From assembly GCA_003116975.1 (NCBI GenBank), contig BGKB01000044.1, forward strand, positions 260,940 to 324,939: 64,000 bases of DNA, given 5' to 3'. Positions 29,523-39,243 of the stretch are shown one piece after another (within the stretch, counting starts at the first letter, position 1; every line of letters starts with the position of its first letter). The notes beneath the pieces were generated by a model that saw nothing but the letters and a program-made list of their open reading frames with translations, was not told where the DNA came from and ran no database searches. The position numbers were made by a program, and so were the translations under genes. Source of the DNA: Aurantiochytrium sp. KH105 (taxonomy: Eukaryota > Sar > Bigyra > Thraustochytrida > Thraustochytriidae).

Positions 29523-30050
29523 TTAGAACGTACTCATTTGGCGAATCGCGTGTCGTGGTCGACCTGGGCGATCAGCTGCAGAGCGCTTCTCTGAAGAGGA
29601 ATGCACTTTTGATGCCTGAACTTTTGATGCTGGCTTGGCTGATCTTCTCGAGCTCAATGATGATACGGGGCCCTCATGGGTAGACGACGAAGATGATGAC
29701 GTAGACGATTTTCGAGCTTGAGACGTTGACGTGCTGGCCTTGGAGAGCGAGGAAACTCCCCGATGTGATTTTCCAAGACCACAAGAGCGCGGCGGGGAGT
29801 GCTGTTTGACGTCTTCTTCACGAAGATCATCTCCCGTGGTATTTCCCTCGTCATCTGCGCTCGACTGCTGTGCTTTAAGCGCCGCGACGAGGGCTGCAAA
29901 GCGATCGTCCAGCTCTGCACTCAGCGCAGCCGCTTGCGCGTTCCCCATGGGCAGCCGCGCCGTCTGTAAGGCCTCCGCCTGCCACGAGGCCACGCGCAGC
30001 TCGGCACGCCGCACGCTTAGCGCTCGAGCCTGCGCGCCGACCCCGTCCAT
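29523..30050 (-). CDS. Small hypothetical protein with helical N-terminus and Ser-rich tail (175 aa)
   Basis: The ATG at 30050 opens a frame whose first 65 residues look like one or two helices (RVASWQAEALQTARLP, then AALSAELDDRFAALVAALKAQ), suggesting a short coiled-coil interaction module. The remainder is Ser/Thr/Lys/Arg-rich, with a poly-Ser run at about 115-122, and ends RQMSTF. No family is recognised; a small subunit of a larger assembly is possible but unproven. It is divergent from the RhoGEF gene. Confidence 0.5.
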   Translation of the reverse strand: MDGVGAQARALSVRRAELRVASWQAEALQTARLPMGNAQAAALSAELDDRFAALVAALKAQQSSADDEGNTTGDDLREEDVKQHSPPRSCGLGKSHRGVSSLSKASTSTSQARKSSTSSSSSSTHEGPVSSLSSRRSAKPASKVQASKVHSSSEKRSAADRPGRPRHAIRQMSTF

Positions 30051-30985
30051 GCTGCTATACGACGCGTCGTAGCTCCTTCGCTAACTCGTTTGCTTCTCTC
30101 CCATTGCGAGTTGAGTGAGTTGGCGGCTGTCAACTTAAGCGCGAGCGAGAACGCTGTTTTGGCTACTACTCCTAGGGTTTTTCTATCTCGTTGTCTAGAT
30201 CTATCCGGTGGCACGTGCAGGTGCCATCTGTGCCAGTAAGAAGAGGGTGTGGTGTACCCGAAAAATTTAAGTCTCGTCGAGATCAGGTTGGCGAGACCCG
30301 AGCTGGTATGTCTCGCCTTTCGAGGGCGCAAAGGCTTCCGTAGAAAGAACCTCGTCGCTCGTTGGCCGCTGACCATCTTTTAAGAGCCATGCTAGGGTAT
30401 TACTTATTTTTGGTGAGTTGAACTTCGTCTGACAGCGCCTGCTTCCTTTGAAAACCAATGATACATTGAAGCGTCCGAGGCCGACACCGATGATAGAAAG
30501 TCCAATTCGATGCTGCAAACATGTTTTAGAAAGCTCGCCGGCATTTGATGCGGGAGGCCATCCTTCTATTGCCTCATCTTGTCCGCCATCAACCAGGTCT
30601 TGATGGACAAATCATCGACTCCGTAAATCCAACGTGAAGTGAGGTGTAGTCATTGTCGCGCATTGATTGAAAAGCCTCCAGAATCGAGAATTGGAAGCCT
30701 CATGGGCGTCGAGCCTTTGTCATCCGCGCTCAAGCCGGGTCGGCTGCTTAGGTCGATCACGGTCACCACAATTTTAGTGAGAGAGTGCTGGCTCCTCACA
30801 ATGCACAACTTTGACGCCGCGGCCTCGGGAGACGCCAGCAATCACAGAAGCGGTCGGAGCAAAACCAGCGTTGCCTAGGCGACTTGCTGGCTGACCGACT
30901 GGCGTCGCCGCCGAGGCTCTGTGGCTTTCGCAGCAGCGCTCGCTATCAGCAAGATCAGGGTGGTACGACACAGGCAAATCGAGAG
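30051..30985. other. Divergent intergenic region with possible coding remnants
   Basis: Contains two protein-like open stretches on the minus strand, about 30650-30841 (LTKIVVTVIDLSSRPG) and 30267-30518 (GLSIIGVGLGRFNVSLVFKG), in different frames and separated by stops. They could be exons of an unresolved spliced gene or a decayed gene. I could not join them convincingly, so no gene is called. Confidence 0.35.
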
Positions 30986-33900
30986 ATGATGGCGGCGGAG
31001 ATGGACCGTGCACAGCAGGACCAGCAGAAGGCTGATTCCGAGGGTCCACAAGGCCAAGAGCACGAGCAAGAGCAAGAACCAGAGCCCTGGCACCCCCCGG
31101 AAAAGGCGGAGCAAGGATCTCAAGCCTTGCAGCTGTCGCACGAAGAGCAGCCCGAAGAAAACGATGGGGTGAAGCCGCCACCAAGTAAAGAGGACGAAGA
31201 ATGGATGCAAGCTGCCTTCGAAGGCATGGGCGTCGAAGATGAAAGTGACACCGGCACTCGTGACGAGGACGATGGAGGAATGACCGCCGATTTCCCCCCT
31301 TCTTCTTCCGCGCTTCCCTTTGACGAAATCGCCGACACGTTTGCAGAATATGAGAATGTCCCGACTGTCGATGCATCCCATCTCGACCGTCTCATCGACG
31401 AGCTCGTGACCTCCGAAGCACGCTACGTGGAGTTTCTTGAATCCTTGCTCGAGGTCTATATGTCTCCGATCGAGGAGATGGACGAGCTGTGGAAACGCGA
31501 GGTTATGAACCGTCGCGAGGTCGCGGCCACCTTCTCCTACATTGGCCAAATTCGCATTTTGGGCGCAGAGCTCCTTGCTCACTTGCAACGTCGACTTGCC
31601 CGCGTACAGTCGGATTCCGATGAGAGCGCGACGAAAATCAAGATGGCAAAAGAAGCCTGCAGTGCTGTGACCCGCTTCGCCTCGCTGTTCAAGCTCTACG
31701 CTCGCTATGCTGCGACATTCTACCGCTCGACGCAAGCGCTTGTCGAGCTTCAGGCGCAGGAACCTGGGTTTGCATCATTCTTGCGCGCGCGTCAGCCAGC
31801 TGCCCGCGGGCAGAGCATTGATGCCCTTCTCATCATGCCCGTTCAGCGTTTACCTCGTTTTCAACTCTTTTTGAAACAGGTCATTGGCGCACTCGAAAAA
31901 TACGGCGCCGACGCTGACGAGCACGAACACATCGCGCAGGCTGCTCTAGAAACTGCTACGCGTACGCTTGATTGCGTTGAAAATGCAATCCAGTATGTGG
32001 ATAACTCCGTCCAAGACGAAAAGGACTATGGCGTCCTCGTTGACTTGCAAGCCAGGCTTGCGGCCGACCAACTCGATGTTGTCTCTGGATTCGCGGACGG
32101 CCGCCGTTTGCTCAAGCAAGGCGAGCTCACAAAAGCGAGCAAAGAGGGCTCCAAAATGGAAAAGCTCCATTTTGTTCTCCTCACCGACATTCTCTTTTAC
32201 GCAGAGTCCCGGAATCGCGACGGGAAGCTTCGACTTCGCCGCGAGCTCCCGCGGGGATCCTTCTCTGCTCACGCAGCAGAAGCTGACCGCGAGGAAGATT
32301 ACGGCTATGAGGGCAAACGCTTGTATATTGACACCGCCTCAAAGCGCTTGGATCTTTTCGCTTCTAGTAAGCACGAAAGAGATGCCTGGCTCGAGGCATT
32401 GCAAGACATGGCACAAGAGCCAAAATCGTACGAGCAGGTCTTGGAACATGAGAAGCAGGCCGCCAAGGACGCAAAAGCGAGAGAGCGCACGGCAAATTCA
32501 TCGCGTACGGACTCGGTCGAGGATCTCGGAGCCCTCGAAAGACACAACGATTATGAAGTCACATCCACCGCAGCTGCTCAGTACGCGCGGGATCTTGAAG
32601 CGGAGGCCTTTCCACAGTCAGAGGCCATACAAGTGGACCACACGCACGCAGAGGCTGTATTAAACTCCGCGGAAGCTGCGCAGAACATCGGGACTGATGC
32701 ACCTGCGTCTCTCGACGAAAACATCAACAGCGACGATCATGGCGACCATGATCAGACTGATCAGACCGGGGCGGATGCGGAATCGCTTCCCGCCGATATT
32801 GATGTCGAAATTGCAGATGACGCTGCCTTGGCAACAGCCGCGCTCAATTCTGCTACGCGCAACAAGGCCGCACCCCCAAGTGTATGGGATTCGCCACTCC
32901 ACGAGCCAGAGTCACCGCGCGCAACGAGCGCTCGAGATTCGATTCGACGTGGGCCCACAGCACTCACCGAAGCCCTTATTGAAGGTGAACAGACATACGC
33001 GGACGAGCTTTCTGTGCTTCTGCGCGTGTTTGTGCAGCCAATGCTCGATATTTCGGTGGGAGGCCATCTCAAGTACGAGTACGACCGCGCCGCGATGCGA
33101 AAGGCCCGTTCTCTGCTCGCTGGTGCCAATGTGCAAGTCTGCCTGCACTCCTTGGTCCAGCTCGAACTCCTGCAGCAAGGCATTGTCGATCTTTTCCGAA
33201 ATGAGTGGCAAGACTTCATCAAGCAGGCGCAGACAAGTCCTTCCCGCGCCCCACCTGCTGTGCAGATTCCAGAGTTTGTGCCCGAGGTCTTTGAGACGAT
33301 CATTGCACTTTTGGCGCTTTACTCTTCTTACATTGAGCGTCACGAGACCTTGATGGAAACGCTACAGCTGCCCACGATGGAGGACCTTCGTCGCTCTCTG
33401 GAGCGTCACGAGGCTTGCAAAGGCAAGCCGATGCATGTCTTTCTCAGCGCGCCCGTGGCGCGACCTCTTTACTACCGCCAGCTCGTTGATGAGTTTGTTC
33501 AAGCGTCCAAAGACTTTCAGAGCAGCGAGGCGATTCAGGCTCGCCTCGAACAGTGCAAAACGGCGCTTCAGGAGGTTGAGGCTCGCGTCAATGTTGCGTC
33601 CTCGCGTCATCAAAACACAGAAGACCTGCTTCGTGTTGAGCGGTCGCTCACGCCAACACGCTCTGGAATACTCAACCGTGCAATTCGTTCAGCTTCATCG
33701 CGAAAGCTCAACTCAACCGCCCGGACGCTGCAGAGTCTCGGAACCTCCAAAAAATCTCCAGAAATCGTCAAGACCTCGCGGAGGCTTTTGCTCGAGGCTG
33801 ACATGATCAAGGTGTGCAGTCGGCGTCCCAAGCGCCGTCACTTCTGGCTTTTTAACGACATGTTCATGTACGGTATTCCAGTGAGCTCGGACGCCAAGAC

Positions 33901-34516
33901 GTACCACTTTCGTGAGGCCATTCCAATCTCCAATTGTTTCGCAGTCGCTGCTCGAGATAGGATCGAGATCTCGCGCGCGCCTGAGGCGCACCAAGCGCGC
34001 GTGGGCTCTGCCGTGCTGTCTTCCTTTGAGAGCTTGCTGGAGAATGAGGAGTCTTCGCTCGAGCAATTGGCCACGGCACGGAGCGGGTCAGAGGCAAGCC
34101 CGTACTTTGATCTCGACGTCAACGCTTTCCAAATCCGCTCCACGGTAAAGTCTTTCGTGATTATTGCGCCGTCAGTCGCAGAAAAGCATCGGTGGGTCGA
34201 CGCAATAAACAATGCCGCCTCTTTGGCCTTGCGCTGTCCCGTTCCAGGAAAGTTTAAGTTCTACCTCCCGGTTTTATACCCCGTCAAGCTGTCTGGGGGC
34301 AAGTGCGGGCGCTGCAAAAAGTATGTTCTCTCACTTGCGGTTGCTCAACACATGGCGGTCTCATCAGATCTCCATTGCCACATTTGCGGGGCTGCCGTGT
34401 GTGGGAATTGCGCTCTGCCTTGTCCCACGTTTCTAGGCTGTGCCGTGGGTCAAGTCTGCGTGAAGTGCAATGCTGAAGTGTGCAGGCGTGACCTGGAGTT
34501 TCAAGCGCTCCCATAA
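30986..34516 (+). CDS. Tandem DH-PH RhoGEF with C-terminal FYVE-like zinc finger (1,176 aa)
   Basis: A guanine-nucleotide exchange factor for Rho-family GTPases is expected. Order: an acidic Gln/Glu-rich N-terminus; DH1 at about 128-345 (LIDELVTSEARYVEFLESLL, then QSIDALLIMPVQRLPRF, the conserved CR3 helix); PH1 at about 371-475 (KQGELTK, LLTDILFYA, ERDAWLEALQ); an acidic linker; DH2 at about 655-870 (TEALIEGEQTYADELSVLL), more divergent and lacking a clear PVQRLPRY-type helix; PH2 at about 932-1077 (FWLFNDMFMYG, KHRWVDAINNA); a Cys-rich finger at 1106-1167 (CGRC, CHIC, CGNC, CVKC) spaced like a FYVE domain but without the basic RRHHCR core. The start is the first ATG (30986, followed by another); the frame upstream opens only at TTG. 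The FGD family has DH-PH-FYVE-PH, so this order is unusual. Confidence 0.85.
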   Translation: MMAAEMDRAQQDQQKADSEGPQGQEHEQEQEPEPWHPPEKAEQGSQALQLSHEEQPEENDGVKPPPSKEDEEWMQAAFEGMGVEDESDTGTRDEDDGGMTADFPPSSSALPFDEIADTFAEYENVPTVDASHLDRLIDELVTSEARYVEFLESLLEVYMSPIEEMDELWKREVMNRREVAATFSYIGQIRILGAELLAHLQRRLARVQSDSDESATKIKMAKEACSAVTRFASLFKLYARYAATFYRSTQALVELQAQEPGFASFLRARQPAARGQSIDALLIMPVQRLPRFQLFLKQVIGALEKYGADADEHEHIAQAALETATRTLDCVENAIQYVDNSVQDEKDYGVLVDLQARLAADQLDVVSGFADGRRLLKQGELTKASKEGSKMEKLHFVLLTDILFYAESRNRDGKLRLRRELPRGSFSAHAAEADREEDYGYEGKRLYIDTASKRLDLFASSKHERDAWLEALQDMAQEPKSYEQVLEHEKQAAKDAKARERTANSSRTDSVEDLGALERHNDYEVTSTAAAQYARDLEAEAFPQSEAIQVDHTHAEAVLNSAEAAQNIGTDAPASLDENINSDDHGDHDQTDQTGADAESLPADIDVEIADDAALATAALNSATRNKAAPPSVWDSPLHEPESPRATSARDSIRRGPTALTEALIEGEQTYADELSVLLRVFVQPMLDISVGGHLKYEYDRAAMRKARSLLAGANVQVCLHSLVQLELLQQGIVDLFRNEWQDFIKQAQTSPSRAPPAVQIPEFVPEVFETIIALLALYSSYIERHETLMETLQLPTMEDLRRSLERHEACKGKPMHVFLSAPVARPLYYRQLVDEFVQASKDFQSSEAIQARLEQCKTALQEVEARVNVASSRHQNTEDLLRVERSLTPTRSGILNRAIRSASSRKLNSTARTLQSLGTSKKSPEIVKTSRRLLLEADMIKVCSRRPKRRHFWLFNDMFMYGIPVSSDAKTYHFREAIPISNCFAVAARDRIEISRAPEAHQARVGSAVLSSFESLLENEESSLEQLATARSGSEASPYFDLDVNAFQIRSTVKSFVIIAPSVAEKHRWVDAINNAASLALRCPVPGKFKFYLPVLYPVKLSGGKCGRCKKYVLSLAVAQHMAVSSDLHCHICGAAVCGNCALPCPTFLGCAVGQVCVKCNAEVCRRDLEFQALP

Positions 34517-34626
34517 CAATGACGTGGACAAAGTTTGGAAATCTAGGTATATTGTAGTAGTTCGACAAATATTCAGAATCAAGAAATTCTGTTTCTCGCG
34601 GCAAAAGACGGTCCCATTGCTTGTTA

Positions 34627-37600
34627 TCATTGCAGTTGCTGCTGGTATTGCTGCTGCTGCTGATGGAGGAAATGCTTCGCAACAATAAGAGCCGCTCCAA
34701 CGCTGCCGAGCAATGGCACTACGAGCGAATACGGAAAGGCCTTGGGGGCTCTGTTCTCGGCATCCTCGTACCGTTTGAGAACTGCAAACGTCGCAGCATC
34801 AAGTATTGTTGGGCGCGATGTCAGCAGTATTGCTTCGGCGTCGCCGAAACAGAGCTCTCGAACACGCTCGGGAGCTTCTTGCATAAAAAAGTCTCTGCAG
34901 AGTCTGCAAGCTTGTCGTCGAAGGACTCCAACATCTTGTCTTGCGTATTTGGCGAAACTTGCTTGCAAAGCGACGCCCGTGGGTGACCTATCGATATCTT
35001 CCATAATGCGGTACCACTGAAGCAGTCTGTCATAGGTTTCAGGGCCATAGAAATGCAAGTCGAAATTCAGCCAGGTAAAGGCATCGTCTGGCAAAGAGTT
35101 GTCCGCGTCTGCAGATCCAGAGGTTTTCTTTTCGTCCGGAGCAAGTTTTGATTCGGAGGTCTGGTCGTCGTCTTCTCGCGGAGTATCCCAGGGCTGTTCT
35201 GGAAACGCGAGATCCGGATAGTCACGTTTGATTGCCTTCTCGCCGTCTTCAACGCGAGCTCTCGCCTGCGCTCGCTCGCGCGCACGTTTCGCTTCCTCGA
35301 CACGACCCGTTTTCGCCTTTTCGCCGCTCACCAAGGCGCCCATCATCCACGACGCTATCGGCTCACGCACAAGAATGCTAGGCATCTTTGCGCGCCGTGC
35401 GGGTGTGCCGGAATCGCCTTCGAGGCCCGTATCGCTATGTGTATCATCCTCTTCGCCAGACTCCACGTCATCATCGTCATCATCATCATCTTCCTCCTCC
35501 TCAGCGTACTCGGTGCCTCCCGCAGACGACTGCAAACTTTTCGCCGTGAGCCGCCGCTTCATCATTGCGCGAGCTGTACTTTCAATGATTGCGACGAGCT
35601 CCCCCGCGTCGATCACTCGAGCACTCAGAGTGCATTTCCCGTCTCTGCGTCGCGTGCCAGCCATGCCAAGAAAAAAAGCATTGTCGCTTCGACCTACGAT
35701 CTTGTGGCGGTACGCATATCTCGGTTCCTTCACAGCTCTAGCATTCTCGGCAAGCAGTGCCGGGTCGACATGGCCGATCTCGAGGAAAGGCAGATTGCCC
35801 ACAAAAGCGCCACGCGGGGTCCCAGCAACTGGACCAAGACAGTACTGAGCGATAGCGACCTTTGGGTCGACTCTGTCATGAATGATGGACGTTCGGAAGC
35901 TGCATCCGACTTCTGAGCCACAGAGGAGCGTAGCCACCCGGCCGCTTTTCTCCTCTTGCCAGGCGAACAAAAGGTCCAAAAGCCGCGTACACTCATCCAC
36001 ATGATACGGCCAAGAGTGTTGCACTCTCGGATCGAGCGCGGCGCGCGATTGGGCATCAAGTGGCCCATCGTCCAGGATGGGCTCGTCTGTGGCAACCAAG
36101 AGTACGCGCGTCGCGGCTGCTTCACTGAGAACTGCGTAGTCGAGCGCATCCCATACCACAGCTGGCAATTTGGGGGCGTCGACGGCACGTTCGTGAGGGA
36201 GCTGTGCGAGAAGCGTCGCTGGCGAAAGAAGAAGCACGCTTGTACTGGGGCCACAGGAGCAAATGACGTCCTCATCACCCGTTGATAAGCGTAGGCCGAC
36301 CTGAAAGTCTCGAGCCACATTGAGCGCAATCGCTCGCACCGTTTGGTACCATGGCACAAGGTCTGGGTCTTCGGTAAAGCTTCGAGGGGGCTCAATGTCG
36401 AGGGAAGAGAGGCACATGATATTGGCCAATGAGGAAAACAGTGTCGTGAGGTCTGCCAGACTCCAGAGAGATCGATACACGTTTCGGATTGCTTCCTCAA
36501 TAGCTTCTCTGACTTCTCGCGAAACGTCCTCTGACAGCTCATAGGGCGAGCGGGCTTTGGCAAGACCCCGCACTGTCCATTCGAGCTCGGCCTGCGCAAA
36601 GTGCAAGTCTACCTGACCACCAAGATGCAACGCCACTCCGGGTGTGACCTTGACATTTACTCGCGCGCGAGCTTGGCACGCATCGAACCACGCGGACCTG
36701 CTTTCATGCGTCAGAGCGTTTCGGTAAAACGCAAAGACCGCAACTTCACTTTCAGCACCAAGAGCGATGTGCTCTGGCGATGGCATCGTGTGCACACGCG
36801 CTGTCGAGTTGCTGTCCTCTGAGAGACCTGTAATATGAAAGACATACTCTCGATCAGGGCGGAGAGAACCTTTGAAGCAGAATCTACAAGCCCTTCTCGC
36901 ATGCACCACAGGAACTCGTACTTGAATGCGCTGGCCTGAGACTTGGTCTTGGGCATGGCAAACAAGCGCGCACGCCTCGTCGACTTCGACGAGTACAACA
37001 GCACTGTCATGGGTGACCTGGCCCACAACTGGTCCGAGCAGAATGCGTGGCTGGCGATCCCCGTCTGCCTCGGCTCGGACCAAGTTCGCCCGGACCGTGT
37101 CGAGAGAAATTCCCACGGACGCAAAACAAGGAGTCTCCGCGTCTTCAAGAGAAGCAGTGTCATGGTGCTGAAACCCGATCTGCGCGAGGGGCTCGAGCTG
37201 AAAAGCGTCGGCCGGCTCGTCACGGATAACACGCTTCAAAGTCAGACTCCCTCGACTTTCGGATACGCGAAAGGCAGAGAGGAGGCTTGTGTCGTAGCAT
37301 CGACTGGTGACGGATGGCACCGTGACCTGCACAAGCGCAGCACGAGAGGTCGACTCAGAGGTCAACAATGTACGTGCAGGCCGAGCAAGCGGCCCGCCGC
37401 CACACACCAGCACAATTTCTGCGTCCGCGCGCCAGGAAAAGAGGAGGTTCAGAAGAATCGACTGTTCCTTGGCGTTGACAGTCCACTCGTCGTAGGCCTC
37501 ATCGGCATTTTCACAAACACGACCATACGGGACCACGGGGCGATCGGTGACGACGATGAGGTTCTTCAGGTGCATGTGATGCTTTAGAAGCGCAGCAGTC

Positions 37601-38784
37601 TGCTGCCATTGCTGTGTGCTGATAAGGGGACCCACAGGCCAAGGCGTCGGACTCCCATCCGGCTTGAATTGCGATGCCCGCGAGTCAAGAAAAAGGACGG
37701 CAGACTCACTTGTTAGAGCCGCCATGAAAGTTTCCTCATTTCCTGTGCCATTGACCCCCCAAGGAATCGGGGCCACATTTGCCTCTGCGGGGTCCCAGAG
37801 GGCACGCTGATACTCGCGGAACACACGTTGCGCAAGAACGAGTAGTTTCGGTGGATATGCTTCGTCGGACATTGCGTAGACTCGTGAATTCCGTCTCGGC
37901 GATGGCGAAGCCTCCATATCAGACCATATCATGAGATTGGAGGTCGCTGCCAAGACACGTCGCACCTCCGGGTGGTTCCAGGTGTCTCGATACACTTGTC
38001 GAAGCTCCTCGCACACGCAAGACTCGACGCGGGCCACTTCAATTGGAGTGATAGCAGGGCCCGGGAGCGCATCTCGTTTGGCGAGATGGGAGATCATGAT
38101 GGCGCATCGAGAAAATTTGGCTCGTAGGTCCACTTGGCCGCCGAGATGCAAAAGCACGTCCAATGCGTCTGCATCCGCGCGGCGCCAGAGTGCGCCCCAA
38201 AGCTTTTGCACTTCCTCTGGAGCAGCGACGCCCACTGCATTGCCGTAGACGGCTGCCATCTGAAGGGGTTGCCTGCTTTGCAGAGTGCGCAAGGTGCCCG
38301 TGCGTTCTAGCGTATCGGACCGTCGCAACCCAGAGAATACTACACGATAGCGCAAGCCCGGGTCCAGGTCCGCAATTTGAAAGACGCCTGGTGATCGGGC
38401 TGTGAACCACTGTCGCACGCGCTGCACCTCGCGCCCTCCAGGGTGCATTTTATCGACGAGGCACACATGGCACTCAAGCTCTGCATCGCGGTCGACTTCG
38501 AGAAGAACGCGAGCGGATGATTCCGTGACGAGACCGATGACTGGCCCAACGAGGACGTTGGCCTCGCCAAAGCGTGCAGACGCTCCCATCATGATCCCGG
38601 AGCTACCCGCTGCATCAGGGAGCGTGGAGTCCGAATTAGCATTTGCCTGCACCCGGGCTAGTTGCGCGGTGACTGCCTCCAGCTCGTGACGTTGAGCCGT
38701 GTGAGCCGAAGTCACTCGCTGTTCGAGCACGCGCAGCTCTGCGAGGACTCCTTGCACTTGCTGGCCCGTTTGGGCGTTGCCCAT
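34627..38784 (-). CDS. Tandem PhoD-like protein with degenerate metal sites, predicted myristoylation and C-terminal anchor (1,385 aa)
   Basis: Two copies of a PhoD/alkaline-phosphatase-D-like module, each with an Ig-like N-terminal part (LVGPVIGLVTESSARVLLEV near 76; LLGPVVGQVTHDSAVVLVEV near 576) and a metallophosphatase-like part. The expected metal-binding motifs (GDQIYxD and WDDHD types) read LGGQVDL and IWSDMEA in copy one, and LGGQVDL and SSLDIEP in copy two, so both are probably inactive. An acidic linker (about 1085-1120) leads to a helical domain at about 1234-1345, possibly RGS-like, then a hydrophobic segment near 1356-1378 and a Gln-rich tail. The ATG at 38784 is chosen because it gives MGNAQTG, an N-myristoylation-type start; the ATG at 38895 would add a poly-Pro leader. 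Membrane attachment at both ends is inferred. Confidence 0.7.
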   Translation of the reverse strand: MGNAQTGQQVQGVLAELRVLEQRVTSAHTAQRHELEAVTAQLARVQANANSDSTLPDAAGSSGIMMGASARFGEANVLVGPVIGLVTESSARVLLEVDRDAELECHVCLVDKMHPGGREVQRVRQWFTARSPGVFQIADLDPGLRYRVVFSGLRRSDTLERTGTLRTLQSRQPLQMAAVYGNAVGVAAPEEVQKLWGALWRRADADALDVLLHLGGQVDLRAKFSRCAIMISHLAKRDALPGPAITPIEVARVESCVCEELRQVYRDTWNHPEVRRVLAATSNLMIWSDMEASPSPRRNSRVYAMSDEAYPPKLLVLAQRVFREYQRALWDPAEANVAPIPWGVNGTGNEETFMAALTSESAVLFLDSRASQFKPDGSPTPWPVGPLISTQQWQQTAALLKHHMHLKNLIVVTDRPVVPYGRVCENADEAYDEWTVNAKEQSILLNLLFSWRADAEIVLVCGGGPLARPARTLLTSESTSRAALVQVTVPSVTSRCYDTSLLSAFRVSESRGSLTLKRVIRDEPADAFQLEPLAQIGFQHHDTASLEDAETPCFASVGISLDTVRANLVRAEADGDRQPRILLGPVVGQVTHDSAVVLVEVDEACALVCHAQDQVSGQRIQVRVPVVHARRACRFCFKGSLRPDREYVFHITGLSEDSNSTARVHTMPSPEHIALGAESEVAVFAFYRNALTHESRSAWFDACQARARVNVKVTPGVALHLGGQVDLHFAQAELEWTVRGLAKARSPYELSEDVSREVREAIEEAIRNVYRSLWSLADLTTLFSSLANIMCLSSLDIEPPRSFTEDPDLVPWYQTVRAIALNVARDFQVGLRLSTGDEDVICSCGPSTSVLLLSPATLLAQLPHERAVDAPKLPAVVWDALDYAVLSEAAATRVLLVATDEPILDDGPLDAQSRAALDPRVQHSWPYHVDECTRLLDLLFAWQEEKSGRVATLLCGSEVGCSFRTSIIHDRVDPKVAIAQYCLGPVAGTPRGAFVGNLPFLEIGHVDPALLAENARAVKEPRYAYRHKIVGRSDNAFFLGMAGTRRRDGKCTLSARVIDAGELVAIIESTARAMMKRRLTAKSLQSSAGGTEYAEEEEDDDDDDDDVESGEEDDTHSDTGLEGDSGTPARRAKMPSILVREPIASWMMGALVSGEKAKTGRVEEAKRARERAQARARVEDGEKAIKRDYPDLAFPEQPWDTPREDDDQTSESKLAPDEKKTSGSADADNSLPDDAFTWLNFDLHFYGPETYDRLLQWYRIMEDIDRSPTGVALQASFAKYARQDVGVLRRQACRLCRDFFMQEAPERVRELCFGDAEAILLTSRPTILDAATFAVLKRYEDAENRAPKAFPYSLVVPLLGSVGAALIVAKHFLHQQQQQYQQQLQ

Positions 38785-39243
38785 CGTTTGCAAGAAAAGC
38801 GTCAATCCCCTTGCACAGCCGGCCCGGCGCAGCCTCCCGTCACGAGACGTCTCGGCGCAGCGGCGCGGCGGTGGCGGCGGCGGCGGCGGCAGCAAAGACT
38901 ACCCGGGCCGCTCGCTGCTTGCCGCTTGCCGCAAGTCTCCCCTGCCGGCACGAGGTTTGTAGTTCGAGTCCCCGTCCCAGAAGTTCATTCTGCCTCGGAT
39001 GGCTACAGACAGCTAGAGCCTCTGCATACATAGAACTTGTAGTTGATCGTAGCTTGGACTCGAAGTCACAATGACCTAACGCCGCTCAACGGTCTCGACA
39101 CATGACATAATCTAGGCCTATCTACATTTTGGGTGGCTTTTTTTGCGGCCACGCAGACGCCATCGCGTCGCGCGCGGCACAGCAATAGATTGGGCTGGCA
39201 GCGTCTGGCGCTGCTCGGCGCTGGTGGGCGCATCCTTGAGAAA
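38785..39243. other. Divergent promoter region with a TAGGCCTA site
   Basis: Between the PhoD-like gene (-) and the kinase gene (+). Holds a GGC triplet run (38868-38890) and the octamer TAGGCCTA at 39113. A tRNA-like GTTCGAGTC string at about 38965 does not have pairing stems. Confidence 0.55.
39113..39120. promoter_or_regulatory. TAGGCCTA octamer upstream of kinase gene
   Basis: Exact octamer 131 bases before the kinase ATG at 39244, a distance similar to the copies before the MBD4-like and SPX-MFS genes. Confidence 0.4.

Noticed and set aside
30267..30841. Minus-strand fragments vaguely recalling a ribosomal protein uS11
   Set aside because: The order of the apparent motifs is wrong for uS11, stops intervene and no splice model works; left as unassigned remnants.
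38930..38995. tRNA-like T-loop string GTTCGAGTCC
   Set aside because: The flanking five-base stems do not pair and no acceptor or anticodon arm is visible.
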